Assembly: GCA_903970295.1 (NCBI GenBank)
Contig: CAJCHQ010000183.1
Location: 1 to 15,530 of the forward strand
Length of the DNA: 15,530 bases
Direction of reading: 5' to 3'
Source: Bryobacterales bacterium
Lineage (GTDB): Bacteria; Cyanobacteriota; Vampirovibrionia; Obscuribacterales; Obscuribacteraceae
How positions within the stretch are numbered: position 1 is the stretch's first letter; the number at the start of each line of letters is the position of its first letter. The position numbers and the translations under genes are program-made. Shown piece by piece: positions 1 to 7,400 of this stretch. The notes below the pieces were generated by a model. It saw only the letters and a program-made list of their open reading frames with translations. It did not search any database and was not told the origin of the DNA.

Positions 1-254
1 TTGAACGTCGCCACCTGATTGCGCACATAGCCGAGATTGGTTTCATTGAAAACCACCGAAACTCGAGGATCACGCTCGACGTAAGATTCAAGCAACTGGC
101 GCGTCCCGTCTTTTGAAGCGTCGTCACCGATCACCAATTCCAGATCGGTGATTGTCTGATTGAGCACAGAGTCGATTGCTTCAGCGAGAAAATCGACACC
201 GTTATATGTGGGCAGAACCACCGAAATACGTGGTGCTTTCGCGTCGTCTGTCAT
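1..254 (-). CDS. GT2 family glycosyltransferase, N-terminal part (cut by window start)
   Basis: Only the first 84 codons are in the window; the gene continues beyond position 1. The protein opens with ISVVLPTYNG and continues with EAIDSVLNQT and VIGDDASKDGT, which is the nucleotide-sugar binding start of a GT-A fold GT2 glycosyltransferase with an intact DD pair. It should transfer a sugar from a nucleotide-sugar donor at the cytoplasmic membrane face during polysaccharide assembly; donor and acceptor cannot be told. The ATG at 254-252 overlaps the TGA of the upstream gene as ATGA, and no Shine-Dalgarno sequence precedes it, so translation is probably coupled to that gene. It closely resembles the GT2 proteins starting at 11372 and 11511, so it is one of a paralogous set. 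Confidence 0.9.
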   Translation of the reverse strand, partial: MTDDAKAPRISVVLPTYNGVDFLAEAIDSVLNQTITDLELVIGDDASKDGTRQLLESYVERDPRVSVVFNETNLGYVRNQVATF

Positions 255-1993
255 CTGGGGCGAAGAAGCTGAGCCGGCTTGGTGATCATTCGACCCAACT
301 TCCAGGTCGTCGACTGATAGATCGCATGTTTGGTATTTTCCAATTCCTCAACCCGCGCCTTGTAATTCTCTTCAACTTCCAGCGCGCAGTCGATCGTCTC
401 CTGCAAGAGCTGGTTCTTCGCTTGCAATTGCACTTTCATCTCGGCTAACTGTTCTTGCAGATTGTCGAATGCAGCTTGCAAATGACGCTGTTTTCGATCG
501 AGTGTAAGCACCTGCGAGCGCAAAGAAGATTGCTCATTGACCAGATTTTGCAGATTGCGAGAATGCCCGAACCCTTCGTGTACTTTTGCTCTGGGTGTAA
601 CACTGGCGACAGCGGCATAGTCTCTGAAGTGGGCTAAAGACTGCCTCAAATAACCTTTTTCCAGGTTGTAATCAATTTCTTCGGCGCTGATCCAGCCGGT
701 TTCCAGCGCTTCTTTGAGAGCCTGTTCCCAGAGATATCCGAGCGGGTTTTTGTCGTAAGTCCAGGGCTGCGTAGGGATGACTGTGTAGTGAAGCAGCTTG
801 CTCTCACCCACTTCGTAATGCTCGAGACAATTCCATTCGGGCGGGATGCGGTCTTCGATCTCATGCGGTTTGACGAGGCAGCACTCGAACATCAACTGGG
901 CGTAACTGAATCGATCTTGATCGAGGCCGCCAATAATTTCTTCGATCTTCCAGGGCAACCGCGGACAGTCGAGAAGCATGACTGAGAACTGCCTTCCAGG
1001 ATGAAAATTAGGATTATTCACCCAGGCTTCAGGCACGCCTTGCGTTGTGCACAAAATCTTTTGCTCACCGAATTCGATATCCCACAATTCAGCTAGATCG
1101 CTGAAAACCAGCATATCTGAATCAACATAAAGGGCACGAGCGCGATATTTGGCCAGCCCAGGGATGGCAAAACGATAGAATGAAAATCCCGTCCTGGCCC
1201 GGTTCTTTTCGTGCTTTGGCAGAGGAATCTTCAAATTGCACATAGGCACCACACGCACCGGGCGGCTGGCATGCTTGTGAATTGAATAGGCGAGAACGTT
1301 GGCCGCCAGCATTTGCGAATCATCGGCGCCGACATAAACCAACATCGGCTCGACTATAGGCCGATAATCAATGTCATACTTGGTGGCAATTTGATCGAGC
1401 CGTTCAAATTGTAAATCGAAGGACGATTGACCATTTGCCAATTTGCTCTTCGCTTCGATATCGCTAAAAGCTTTGCTGTAAGACCTGCCACCATCAACAC
1501 CCAGAGAGCGAACGGTTTTCGCACCCAATTTGCCAAGAATACCGAGAGCCGCCTCGGAGCTGAAGTAAATAAGCGGAATTCCTTCTTCGTCATCCTCTTT
1601 GCCCAGAGCCAGGTCGTACACAACTAACCGATTGGCATCATCCAAAGTTTTCAGGGTTGGTATGGCTTTAATCCAATCTTCGATCGAGAGCTGCGGACAA
1701 GGACTCGAACTGACGTGGGGATGACGAGGCATCAAAATATAACGAGCATTTGCCAGTAAGACATCGCCGAGATCCTCGACCACATCGATATCGATAACGT
1801 GAGCCAGGTCGACCTGCAATTCACGCACGGCATGATTGAGCGAAATCGTGTTGTATTCATCCACAGGCACAGAAGCCAGTTGAGAAAATGTTGGCCCCTT
1901 GCCCAGCATGAGCCACGGTTTATCTGCCGAGCGAGAGGCTTTGACTAATTCGTTGAGCTCGATCATTGCTTTTAGACGTTTCCAAACCTGCAC
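251..1993 (-). CDS. GT8-like glycosyltransferase with N-terminal GT42/DUF115-like domain and C-terminal coiled coil
   Basis: The protein has 580 residues. Residues about 215-430 look like a GT8-type glycosyltransferase: ALYVDSDMLVFSDLAELW carries the metal-binding DSD at 291-293, and KLLHYT (400-404) followed by PW matches the late GT8 histidine motif. Residues about 26-185 form a separate domain beginning PWLMLGKGPTF, reminiscent of the GxGPS start of GT42 sialyltransferase-like or DUF115/MptE-like folds; this is a resemblance only. Residues about 480-558 are a strong heptad coiled coil, and the protein ends with STTWKLGRMITKPAQLLR, a tail also seen in the GT2 at 11511-12740. It lies 79 bases after the large glycosyltransferase upstream and overlaps the next gene by ATGA, so the three form a probable operon. 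The start is a GTG at 1993; the ATG nine codons later (1966) is also possible, and neither has a clear ribosome binding site. Confidence 0.85.
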   Translation of the reverse strand: MQVWKRLKAMIELNELVKASRSADKPWLMLGKGPTFSQLASVPVDEYNTISLNHAVRELQVDLAHVIDIDVVEDLGDVLLANARYILMPRHPHVSSSPCPQLSIEDWIKAIPTLKTLDDANRLVVYDLALGKEDDEEGIPLIYFSSEAALGILGKLGAKTVRSLGVDGGRSYSKAFSDIEAKSKLANGQSSFDLQFERLDQIATKYDIDYRPIVEPMLVYVGADDSQMLAANVLAYSIHKHASRPVRVVPMCNLKIPLPKHEKNRARTGFSFYRFAIPGLAKYRARALYVDSDMLVFSDLAELWDIEFGEQKILCTTQGVPEAWVNNPNFHPGRQFSVMLLDCPRLPWKIEEIIGGLDQDRFSYAQLMFECCLVKPHEIEDRIPPEWNCLEHYEVGESKLLHYTVIPTQPWTYDKNPLGYLWEQALKEALETGWISAEEIDYNLEKGYLRQSLAHFRDYAAVASVTPRAKVHEGFGHSRNLQNLVNEQSSLRSQVLTLDRKQRHLQAAFDNLQEQLAEMKVQLQAKNQLLQETIDCALEVEENYKARVEELENTKHAIYQSTTWKLGRMITKPAQLLRPR

Positions 1994-2072
1994 CAGCTGC
2001 CAGTTTACTCGCTGTTGACTAGGTGCGCAATGACAAAAAGTTCACCTGCAACTACTCGTTTTGAGCGCCGCT

Positions 2073-5000
2073 CTATAAGCCAAGAAAGTCAGCCGGCAGC
2101 TCGTAATAATCAGTAATCAGTGAATCATAACCGCATTTCGGCAAAGCCGTCAGAGGCACAAGCTCAGTGCTGAGTAAAGCATCATTGATTTTGCCCGGTT
2201 CATTGATCCATTGTCGATCGAAGACACGCCCCCAGTCCATTGTTTTGACACGCTCAGCGATCGCACCCAGGTCGAAACAGAAAGGATAGAGATTGGCGGC
2301 CATTGCCACACTCAATGTGTACGAATAAGTTTCCGGGCAGACCGAAGCAAAAAAAGAGGCGTGGCACTTTTGCCGGACAATCACTTCCTGAACGCCCAGA
2401 TCCTCGAAGGGACCGGTGATTACAACATTGGGCAATTTGCTCAAAATCGTCTCATCATGACTTAAACCGACTACCACGAATTGCAAAGGCAGTTTCCGGT
2501 GCCAGGCATCTTGAGCACAGGCAATTAAAACATCCCGACCCTTATGCTGACCAAGCGAGCCAATCAAAGCCACGCGCAAAGGCTCGTCTTTTTGCCTGGC
2601 CGGAAATAGTGCCGGGCGCTGCGGCCAATTTTCAATATGCGGCTTGGTCGTCAGATGCAAATCTGTGAACCGGCTGGCAAAACGCTTCTCCACGTCATAA
2701 CTGGGAGCGATCACCTGACGCATAGAACCAAGAAGCTTCTGGGATTGCTGACGCCACTCCGACATCTGGACGCGACCAAACCCGGTCCCACTCTTATCGA
2801 CACAACTCTGGCAGGCTTTCAGATCAGGTTCGCCGCAATAGACTCCACTGGCATCGATAAAATTCAAGCGCGGGCAAATTGCACCATAGTCATGGATTGT
2901 CAGATCGACCTGCAATTTACTGTTTGTCTTTACCTGTTCGACCCAGACACCTAAATTTTCTCCATAGCTGGGTGTGTGGTGGATATGAATATGAGCCACT
3001 TGCAATTCTTGCAAAAGGCGCTCGGTGTCTGCCCAGTTGCTCTTAAGATCAAAAATGAGATTAGGTAGATAGCCAGTATCTAAACAATGGACCTCACATT
3101 TACTGCCGCCTTTTTTTGCCGGTCTGATGATTACCGCGCGCACGTCCTGACTTTCCCAACGCTCAGCCAGATCACGAATATGCCGCTCGACGCCACCACC
3201 ATTGCGATGCCCGAAAAGCAAGATCGAATGCTGCCAGCGAGGCGGCATGGCGCGGGCTAGATCGATCTTTCGCCGGACTTGAAGGAGCGGATCGACTTTG
3301 CAAAAGTCGTCGATCAGTTTTTCGTAGAAAGGATACCGCCTGGCTAAAACTTCGGAACCGTGCCTGGCGTGCTCGCCTTTATCTGCACCGAATGAAGCTT
3401 TGCCTACGTGCCTGACGAAAGTATCCGCCGCCAAAACATGCTTCCAGCCGCTGGCGTTTGCCTTCAGGCAAAAATCATTTTCTTCGCCGTAGCCTTTGCC
3501 AAATGCAGCGGCATCAAAGACACCGACTTCCGCCAAACAAGCCCGCTTGATCAACATGCAGAAACCGACGGCGGTAGGCAAGGGCAAAATTAGCCCAGTC
3601 GCTGCGCGCGCGATAATTTCGTCCAATTGAGCAAAACTGATCTCCAGTTGTTCGTTGTTATCGGCACAAAAGACCGGGTAGCTGCAGATTTCAGCGTTAT
3701 TACTCAAAGGTGTGACGGTGCCTATCTTCGCGTCAGAAGATGCAGCCTTGACCAGCCGATCCAACCAATGATCGAAAACGACAGTATCGGCATTGAGCAG
3801 GACGACATCGCCATTTTCACAGGCGGACATGCCGCGATTGACGGTGCCGACGAAGCCGAGATTGACCTCATTGACCAGCAATTCAAATAAGCCCATCTGA
3901 GATAAGCGCCTGAGCTCGGCTGAGAGCGCAGGCTCCGGTGAACAATCATCAACAACCAGCAAACGGAAAGGCACCTGACACTTGGCTTTGAGCACAGAAT
4001 AAATGCAGGCTAACGTTAACTGTAAGTTGCGATAAACCGGAATGATCACAGTCACCGCGACCGACCCGGATGGCCTGGCGCTCAACTCCTGCCAATCCTG
4101 ATTGGACGGAGCAGACGGCATCGGCGCCGCGTGTTTTAGAGCAAAAGCTTCATCGTCATACGGATTAGCGGAGGCCATACCGTGAGGCATATAGCGCCTG
4201 CCTTCACGAGCACCTATCTGACAGAAGTGGGCAAAGGCACCGCCTGGATAATCTATTGCATCAGGGTTCGCCTCGAGATAATAATCTTCGTCAAAAGAGC
4301 GATTAGGCTTTTTACCTGCAAAGCGCCCCCATGTCAAATAGTGCTCCAGGCCGGTTTCGCCTTCTCCTAAAAGCCCGCAATGCTGCCGGTAAAGCCTGGC
4401 ATCGAAATATTCGTTTGGTTGCCGGCCCTCCAGGTCGCCGCACCGAATGTAGTGGCACAATGGCTCGATTCCGGCTTGCGCTATATCTGGATAGCGGGCA
4501 AGGTAGAATGCCGGATCGAATAATGGAGAGGGCTTCAAAAGAAGCTTATAACCGCTTGTCAAATAATGCACGAGTGGGCATCCATCTATTTTCTGTTCCC
4601 CGAGCTGCTCGTGGTAGAAGCGCGCCCAGAAGAGAGGATGCGGAGAGATGCTTTCCCGGAATCCAGACTCTAGATAATGCTCAAGCAAGGTCAGTGACTG
4701 AGCCCTCTGCCGGTCTGAATCAAGCGGACGCTGCCACTTCAGCTGCTGCAGATAGTATCTGGTATTGAATAATGGATGAGGGTTAAGCCCAAGCCGCTCA
4801 CCATCAAGCACATAGCTATACCAGGGATTTTGCTCCGCTCCCGACAAGCCCAACGATTGCGCTTGTTTAAGATAGAACTCGGCATCGAACAAGACTGGGG
4901 GACGACTTTCACCAGGGGAAGAAGAAGAAAGCGACGGCATCTTATTCGTGGTTTTTGCTTTAGGCTGAAAAAGAGATTTGACAAAGTTAGCTGGTTCTGG

Positions 5001-5189
5001 CTGGTTTGTTTCCCCGGCCAAACTATCTACTCGAGCGCGCCACTCCTGGCTAATGAAGTCAAGCACCGCCCGCAATTCTTGTTTGCTCTCAGTCAGCTCT
5101 TTTTTCAATTTAGCCAGACGCGCCGCCATCGAAAGCTCAGAGCTGGAGGCGTGGGTTTGTTCTGGTTGATTTGAGTCCTGGTCACTCAT
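2073..5189 (-). CDS. Large bifunctional glycosyltransferase: six-repeat N-terminus, GT2 domain, GT4-like domain
   Basis: The protein has 1038 residues and at least four parts. Residues 22-55 are a predicted coiled coil. Residues 98-335 hold six degenerate repeats with a FD..(F/Y)YL start and an HYL..G end. Residues 378-635 are a GT2 domain: VTVIIPVYRN, DD at 414-415, LLNADT at 465-469, and YGEENDFCLKA near 567-577 supplying the candidate catalytic acid. Residues 652-985 resemble a GT-B fold GT4 enzyme: GGGVERH, then RVALIGSLGQHKGRD and VVVGLSHDE, then the PETYSYTLS block. In the last block the second glutamate of the EX7E motif is valine (V961), so GT4 activity is uncertain. It probably adds one or two sugars to a surface glycan from the cytoplasm. 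It is first in a minus-strand run of three genes. The ATG start has no good Shine-Dalgarno sequence but fits the divergent intergenic region. Confidence 0.92.
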   Translation of the reverse strand: MSDQDSNQPEQTHASSSELSMAARLAKLKKELTESKQELRAVLDFISQEWRARVDSLAGETNQPEPANFVKSLFQPKAKTTNKMPSLSSSSPGESRPPVLFDAEFYLKQAQSLGLSGAEQNPWYSYVLDGERLGLNPHPLFNTRYYLQQLKWQRPLDSDRQRAQSLTLLEHYLESGFRESISPHPLFWARFYHEQLGEQKIDGCPLVHYLTSGYKLLLKPSPLFDPAFYLARYPDIAQAGIEPLCHYIRCGDLEGRQPNEYFDARLYRQHCGLLGEGETGLEHYLTWGRFAGKKPNRSFDEDYYLEANPDAIDYPGGAFAHFCQIGAREGRRYMPHGMASANPYDDEAFALKHAAPMPSAPSNQDWQELSARPSGSVAVTVIIPVYRNLQLTLACIYSVLKAKCQVPFRLLVVDDCSPEPALSAELRRLSQMGLFELLVNEVNLGFVGTVNRGMSACENGDVVLLNADTVVFDHWLDRLVKAASSDAKIGTVTPLSNNAEICSYPVFCADNNEQLEISFAQLDEIIARAATGLILPLPTAVGFCMLIKRACLAEVGVFDAAAFGKGYGEENDFCLKANASGWKHVLAADTFVRHVGKASFGADKGEHARHGSEVLARRYPFYEKLIDDFCKVDPLLQVRRKIDLARAMPPRWQHSILLFGHRNGGGVERHIRDLAERWESQDVRAVIIRPAKKGGSKCEVHCLDTGYLPNLIFDLKSNWADTERLLQELQVAHIHIHHTPSYGENLGVWVEQVKTNSKLQVDLTIHDYGAICPRLNFIDASGVYCGEPDLKACQSCVDKSGTGFGRVQMSEWRQQSQKLLGSMRQVIAPSYDVEKRFASRFTDLHLTTKPHIENWPQRPALFPARQKDEPLRVALIGSLGQHKGRDVLIACAQDAWHRKLPLQFVVVGLSHDETILSKLPNVVITGPFEDLGVQEVIVRQKCHASFFASVCPETYSYTLSVAMAANLYPFCFDLGAIAERVKTMDWGRVFDRQWINEPGKINDALLSTELVPLTALPKCGYDSLITDYYELPADFLGL
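4185..4898 (-). repeat. Six degenerate protein repeats of about 36-46 residues within the large glycosyltransferase
   Basis: Residues 98-335 of the protein encoded at 5189-2073 contain six units. They begin near residues 100 (LFDAEFYL), 140 (LFNTRYYL), 186 (LFWARFYHEQ), 222 (LFDPAFYLARYPDI), 261 (YFDARLYRQH) and 298 (SFDEDYYLEANPD). Most units close with an HYL..G or similar motif and a basic or proline-rich linker. Such units are common in front of bacterial GT2 domains. Their function is not established to my knowledge; scaffolding or acceptor binding is an inference. Confidence 0.8.
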
Positions 5190-5230
5190 TAATCGTCAAT
5201 TCGACTGGGGTCGGTGAGATTCCGCTAACG

Positions 5231-5255
5231 TGCGGTCAATGCGAGTGCGACCGCA
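5231..5255. promoter_or_regulatory. Perfect 7-bp inverted repeat (11-base loop) upstream of the large glycosyltransferase
   Basis: TGCGGTC at 5231-5237 pairs exactly with GACCGCA at 5249-5255. It sits 42-66 bases upstream of the ATG at 5189 in the divergent intergenic region. It could be an operator or a leader hairpin. There is no following T-run, so it is unlikely to be a terminator in either direction. Confidence 0.4.
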
Positions 5256-5342
5256 AAGACTGTATGTTCGCATGCCTTGACTTCTAAGAGTCTAAATTCA
5301 TAGAGCTTTAAACACTCATTACGCAATGTAATTAAGCATTTT

Positions 5343-5361
5343 CAACCTACGGCGCAGGTTG
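5343..5361. promoter_or_regulatory. Perfect 6-bp inverted repeat (7-base loop) upstream of the AT3 acyltransferase
   Basis: CAACCT at 5343-5348 pairs with AGGTTG at 5356-5361 around the loop ACGGCGC. It ends 42 bases before the TTG start at 5404 and 105 bases before the alternative ATG at 5467. A leader hairpin or operator is possible; a 6-bp stem is close to what chance can give. Confidence 0.3.
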
Positions 5362-5403
5362 TCAGTGATACTTTAAGGCAGTTCCTGACAAACAGATCGG
5401 ATT

Positions 5404-7206
5404 TTGCAAACACTTCACGCACCGGTTTCCGTCCCGACCCAGGGAACGCCCGAAAAAGCGAAAAAAATGGAATCGCTCACTTCGCTGCGCTTTGGCGCGG
5501 CAGTGATGGTTCTCACCGTGCATATACTGGGCACTTTCGATCTGCTGCTCAAGGGTCCCTGTAACAATCTTGGTCTCTGGCAGGCGCTCAGTTGGTTCTT
5601 TGTCCTGTCGGGCTTCATCATGGCCTATGTGCATCCGAAGCTGTCGGACACTAGAGCTGTGAATGAATATCTGCTAGCCCGCTTCGCTCGCATCTGGCCG
5701 AGTTATTTCGTTGCCTTTTGTCTCTACACAGCGCTTGTGCCAACAAGCACCAAGGGCGAAAACGCCGGGATTTATGCGGTCTTATACTTGCTCATGATTC
5801 AATCCTGGACGCTGATCAAACCAGCCGTTAAAGCATTCAACACCCCCGGCTGGAGCGTCTCGGCGGAGTGTTTCTTTTATATCTATTTTCCCGTTTTGTT
5901 GAAATCTTTCGAGCAAAAATGGAAGACGAAACTGCTGTTCACTTTCTCGCTCGTTCTCATAAGCGTTACAGCCGCTGCACTGGCAGCCTGGCCGAATTTT
6001 ACGCCAACTATCAATTTAGACGTCAATGTCAATCCCCTGTGCAGGCTTTTTGAATTCTCACTGGGCATGGCTACCTGCCTGGCTTACAGACGTTTCAACA
6101 CGCGTCTGCAATGGTCAAAAGGAACAGCCACTCTGTTGGAAGCGCTGTCACTGCTCTCGATAGCCGCATTCGTCATGGTGCCGCGCTTGTTGCCGGCTAT
6201 GGAAAATCATTACTGGTGGAATCCGGTCCGGATCTGGATCGATTTCGCTGGGGGTGCGCCTCTCTATGCCATCAACATTTTCATCTTCGCTCGGGAAAGA
6301 GGCGCCATATCAAAATTTCTCACCAATAAATTTGCTGTGCTGTTAGGCGAACTGAGCTTCTCGATTTATTTATTCCACCTGCCTGTGCTGATGTATTTCC
6401 AAGAGCACTACGACAAGAATAAAGAAGGGGCGCTTGTGACTGCCATAATCGCTGCCTCCATCATCTATTTCGCGCTCGCCCGCGTTAACTTTATCTTGAT
6501 CGAAATGCCCTGTCGCAAGGCAATAATCGACCTCGGCAGAATATTCTTATTCGACAAACAAGGTTCGTGGTGGACAAAAATGCAGGCCGCCCGGCAAAGT
6601 TTAGGTAAGGCCTTTAAACTGCCGCTCGTACGAGCGATCGAAATAGCGCTTCTGGCAGCCGTAATCGCTGCTACCTGCATCGCTAATTATGTGCAAGATC
6701 GACATTTCCGCTTCGTTAACGAAAAGAAGGTAGCGGCGAATCTTGGTCTCAGCGACTATGCGTATCGCCAGGTGTGCTTCGGTCAAGCTTTCGCACTGAG
6801 AGGATTGATCAAAAAAGAGAGTAAGGACGGCATCCATATGCGGATGTTTTGGCAAAGCCTCAGAGATCAGAAACTGGAATACGGTAACGGTATCCATTTG
6901 CTTGACAACAAAGGCCAGGTCTTGTCTTACCACGATTACTTCCAGGATGATCTCGAGCGTCATGTCAAGAAAGGGCAATTCTGGCAGGACGAATACTTTA
7001 TCAGTGCGGAAAAATTGAAGAACGCGGCAGCCATCGGACTGGCTGTTTATTCGACTAAGCCACTCGCAATGTTGGTCGTCACAGGTGGACCCGTCGATAA
7101 GTCAGGACGCAGAATGTACATACCGATCGCCATGGCGGCTGATTATGCCACCAATAGTGATGCGACAAACAGCGACATTCGCAGCATTCTCACTGACAAG
7201 AAATAG
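5404..7206 (+). CDS. AT3-family (OafA/YrhL-type) membrane O-acyltransferase with extra C-terminal domain
   Basis: The protein has 600 residues. The AT3 core spans about residues 24-375: LTSLRF with H40 in the first membrane helix, FFVLSGFIMAY (65-75), LARFARIWP with R93 and R96, GWSVSAECFFY with E155, SFSIYLFHLP with H325, and IEMP. This is a multi-span membrane protein that moves acetyl or another acyl group across the cytoplasmic membrane for glycan O-acylation. A further hydrophobic helix (about 411-428) is followed by an extracytoplasmic tail of about 170 residues. Residues 478-577 of this tail are homologous to the C-terminal domains of both AlgJ-like proteins in this window. The start given is a TTG just after an in-frame stop at 5386; the ATG at 5467, giving MESLTSLRF, is a good alternative. 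The AlgJ-like gene follows on the same strand, probably its functional partner. Confidence 0.93.
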   Translation: MQTLHAPVSVPTQGTPEKAKKMESLTSLRFGAAVMVLTVHILGTFDLLLKGPCNNLGLWQALSWFFVLSGFIMAYVHPKLSDTRAVNEYLLARFARIWPSYFVAFCLYTALVPTSTKGENAGIYAVLYLLMIQSWTLIKPAVKAFNTPGWSVSAECFFYIYFPVLLKSFEQKWKTKLLFTFSLVLISVTAAALAAWPNFTPTINLDVNVNPLCRLFEFSLGMATCLAYRRFNTRLQWSKGTATLLEALSLLSIAAFVMVPRLLPAMENHYWWNPVRIWIDFAGGAPLYAINIFIFARERGAISKFLTNKFAVLLGELSFSIYLFHLPVLMYFQEHYDKNKEGALVTAIIAASIIYFALARVNFILIEMPCRKAIIDLGRIFLFDKQGSWWTKMQAARQSLGKAFKLPLVRAIEIALLAAVIAATCIANYVQDRHFRFVNEKKVAANLGLSDYAYRQVCFGQAFALRGLIKKESKDGIHMRMFWQSLRDQKLEYGNGIHLLDNKGQVLSYHDYFQDDLERHVKKGQFWQDEYFISAEKLKNAAAIGLAVYSTKPLAMLVVTGGPVDKSGRRMYIPIAMAADYATNSDATNSDIRSILTDKK

Positions 7207-7308
7207 GGCAAGGCTAAAGCCAGAGGCTGAACGCGTCAAGTCTAGCTAGTCTAAGTCTGAGAATTCTGTCAGGCTTCAACTCAGTAGCAAAGCCAGCATT
7301 GTCAAGAT

Positions 7309-7338
7309 TTGGCAAGAACGGCATCTTACTGCTTTAAT
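7309..7338 (+). promoter_or_regulatory. Possible sigma70-like promoter before the AlgJ-like gene
   Basis: TTGGCA at 7309-7314 and TTTAAT at 7333-7338 are separated by 18 bases. Each hexamer matches its consensus at about four positions. It lies in the 170-194 base gap between the AT3 stop and the AlgJ-like start, which is long enough for the second gene to have its own promoter. The assignment rests on pattern only. Confidence 0.3.
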
Positions 7339-7339
7339 A

Positions 7340-7360
7340 TTGGTGAAGATTTGGTGAAGA
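7340..7360 (+). repeat. Tandem direct repeat TTGGTGAAGA, two copies at 11-base period
   Basis: TTGGTGAAGA occurs at 7340-7349 and again at 7351-7360. The two copies are one helical turn apart, just downstream of the possible promoter and upstream of the AlgJ-like start. This could be a tandem regulator site. The purine-rich second copy ends in GAAGAGG but is too far from any start codon to be a normal ribosome binding site. Confidence 0.5.
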
Positions 7361-7400
7361 GGCGACCAAGACCGCTTTGCTGAGCCTTTCGGCACTGGTA

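Noticed and set aside
4331..5174. Plus-strand open frames of 145 and 132 codons opposite the large glycosyltransferase
   Set aside because: They lie entirely antisense to well-supported repeat and N-terminal coding sequence and show no recognisable domain.
5277..5304. TTGACT followed 16 bases later by CATAGA, considered as the plus-strand promoter of the AT3 gene
   Set aside because: The -35 is good but the -10 matches only three of six positions; the leader would also be about 95 bases. Not strong enough to list.
6601..6978. Minus-strand open frame of 125 codons inside the AT3 gene
   Set aside because: Antisense to the conserved C-terminal part of the AT3 protein, with no family features of its own.
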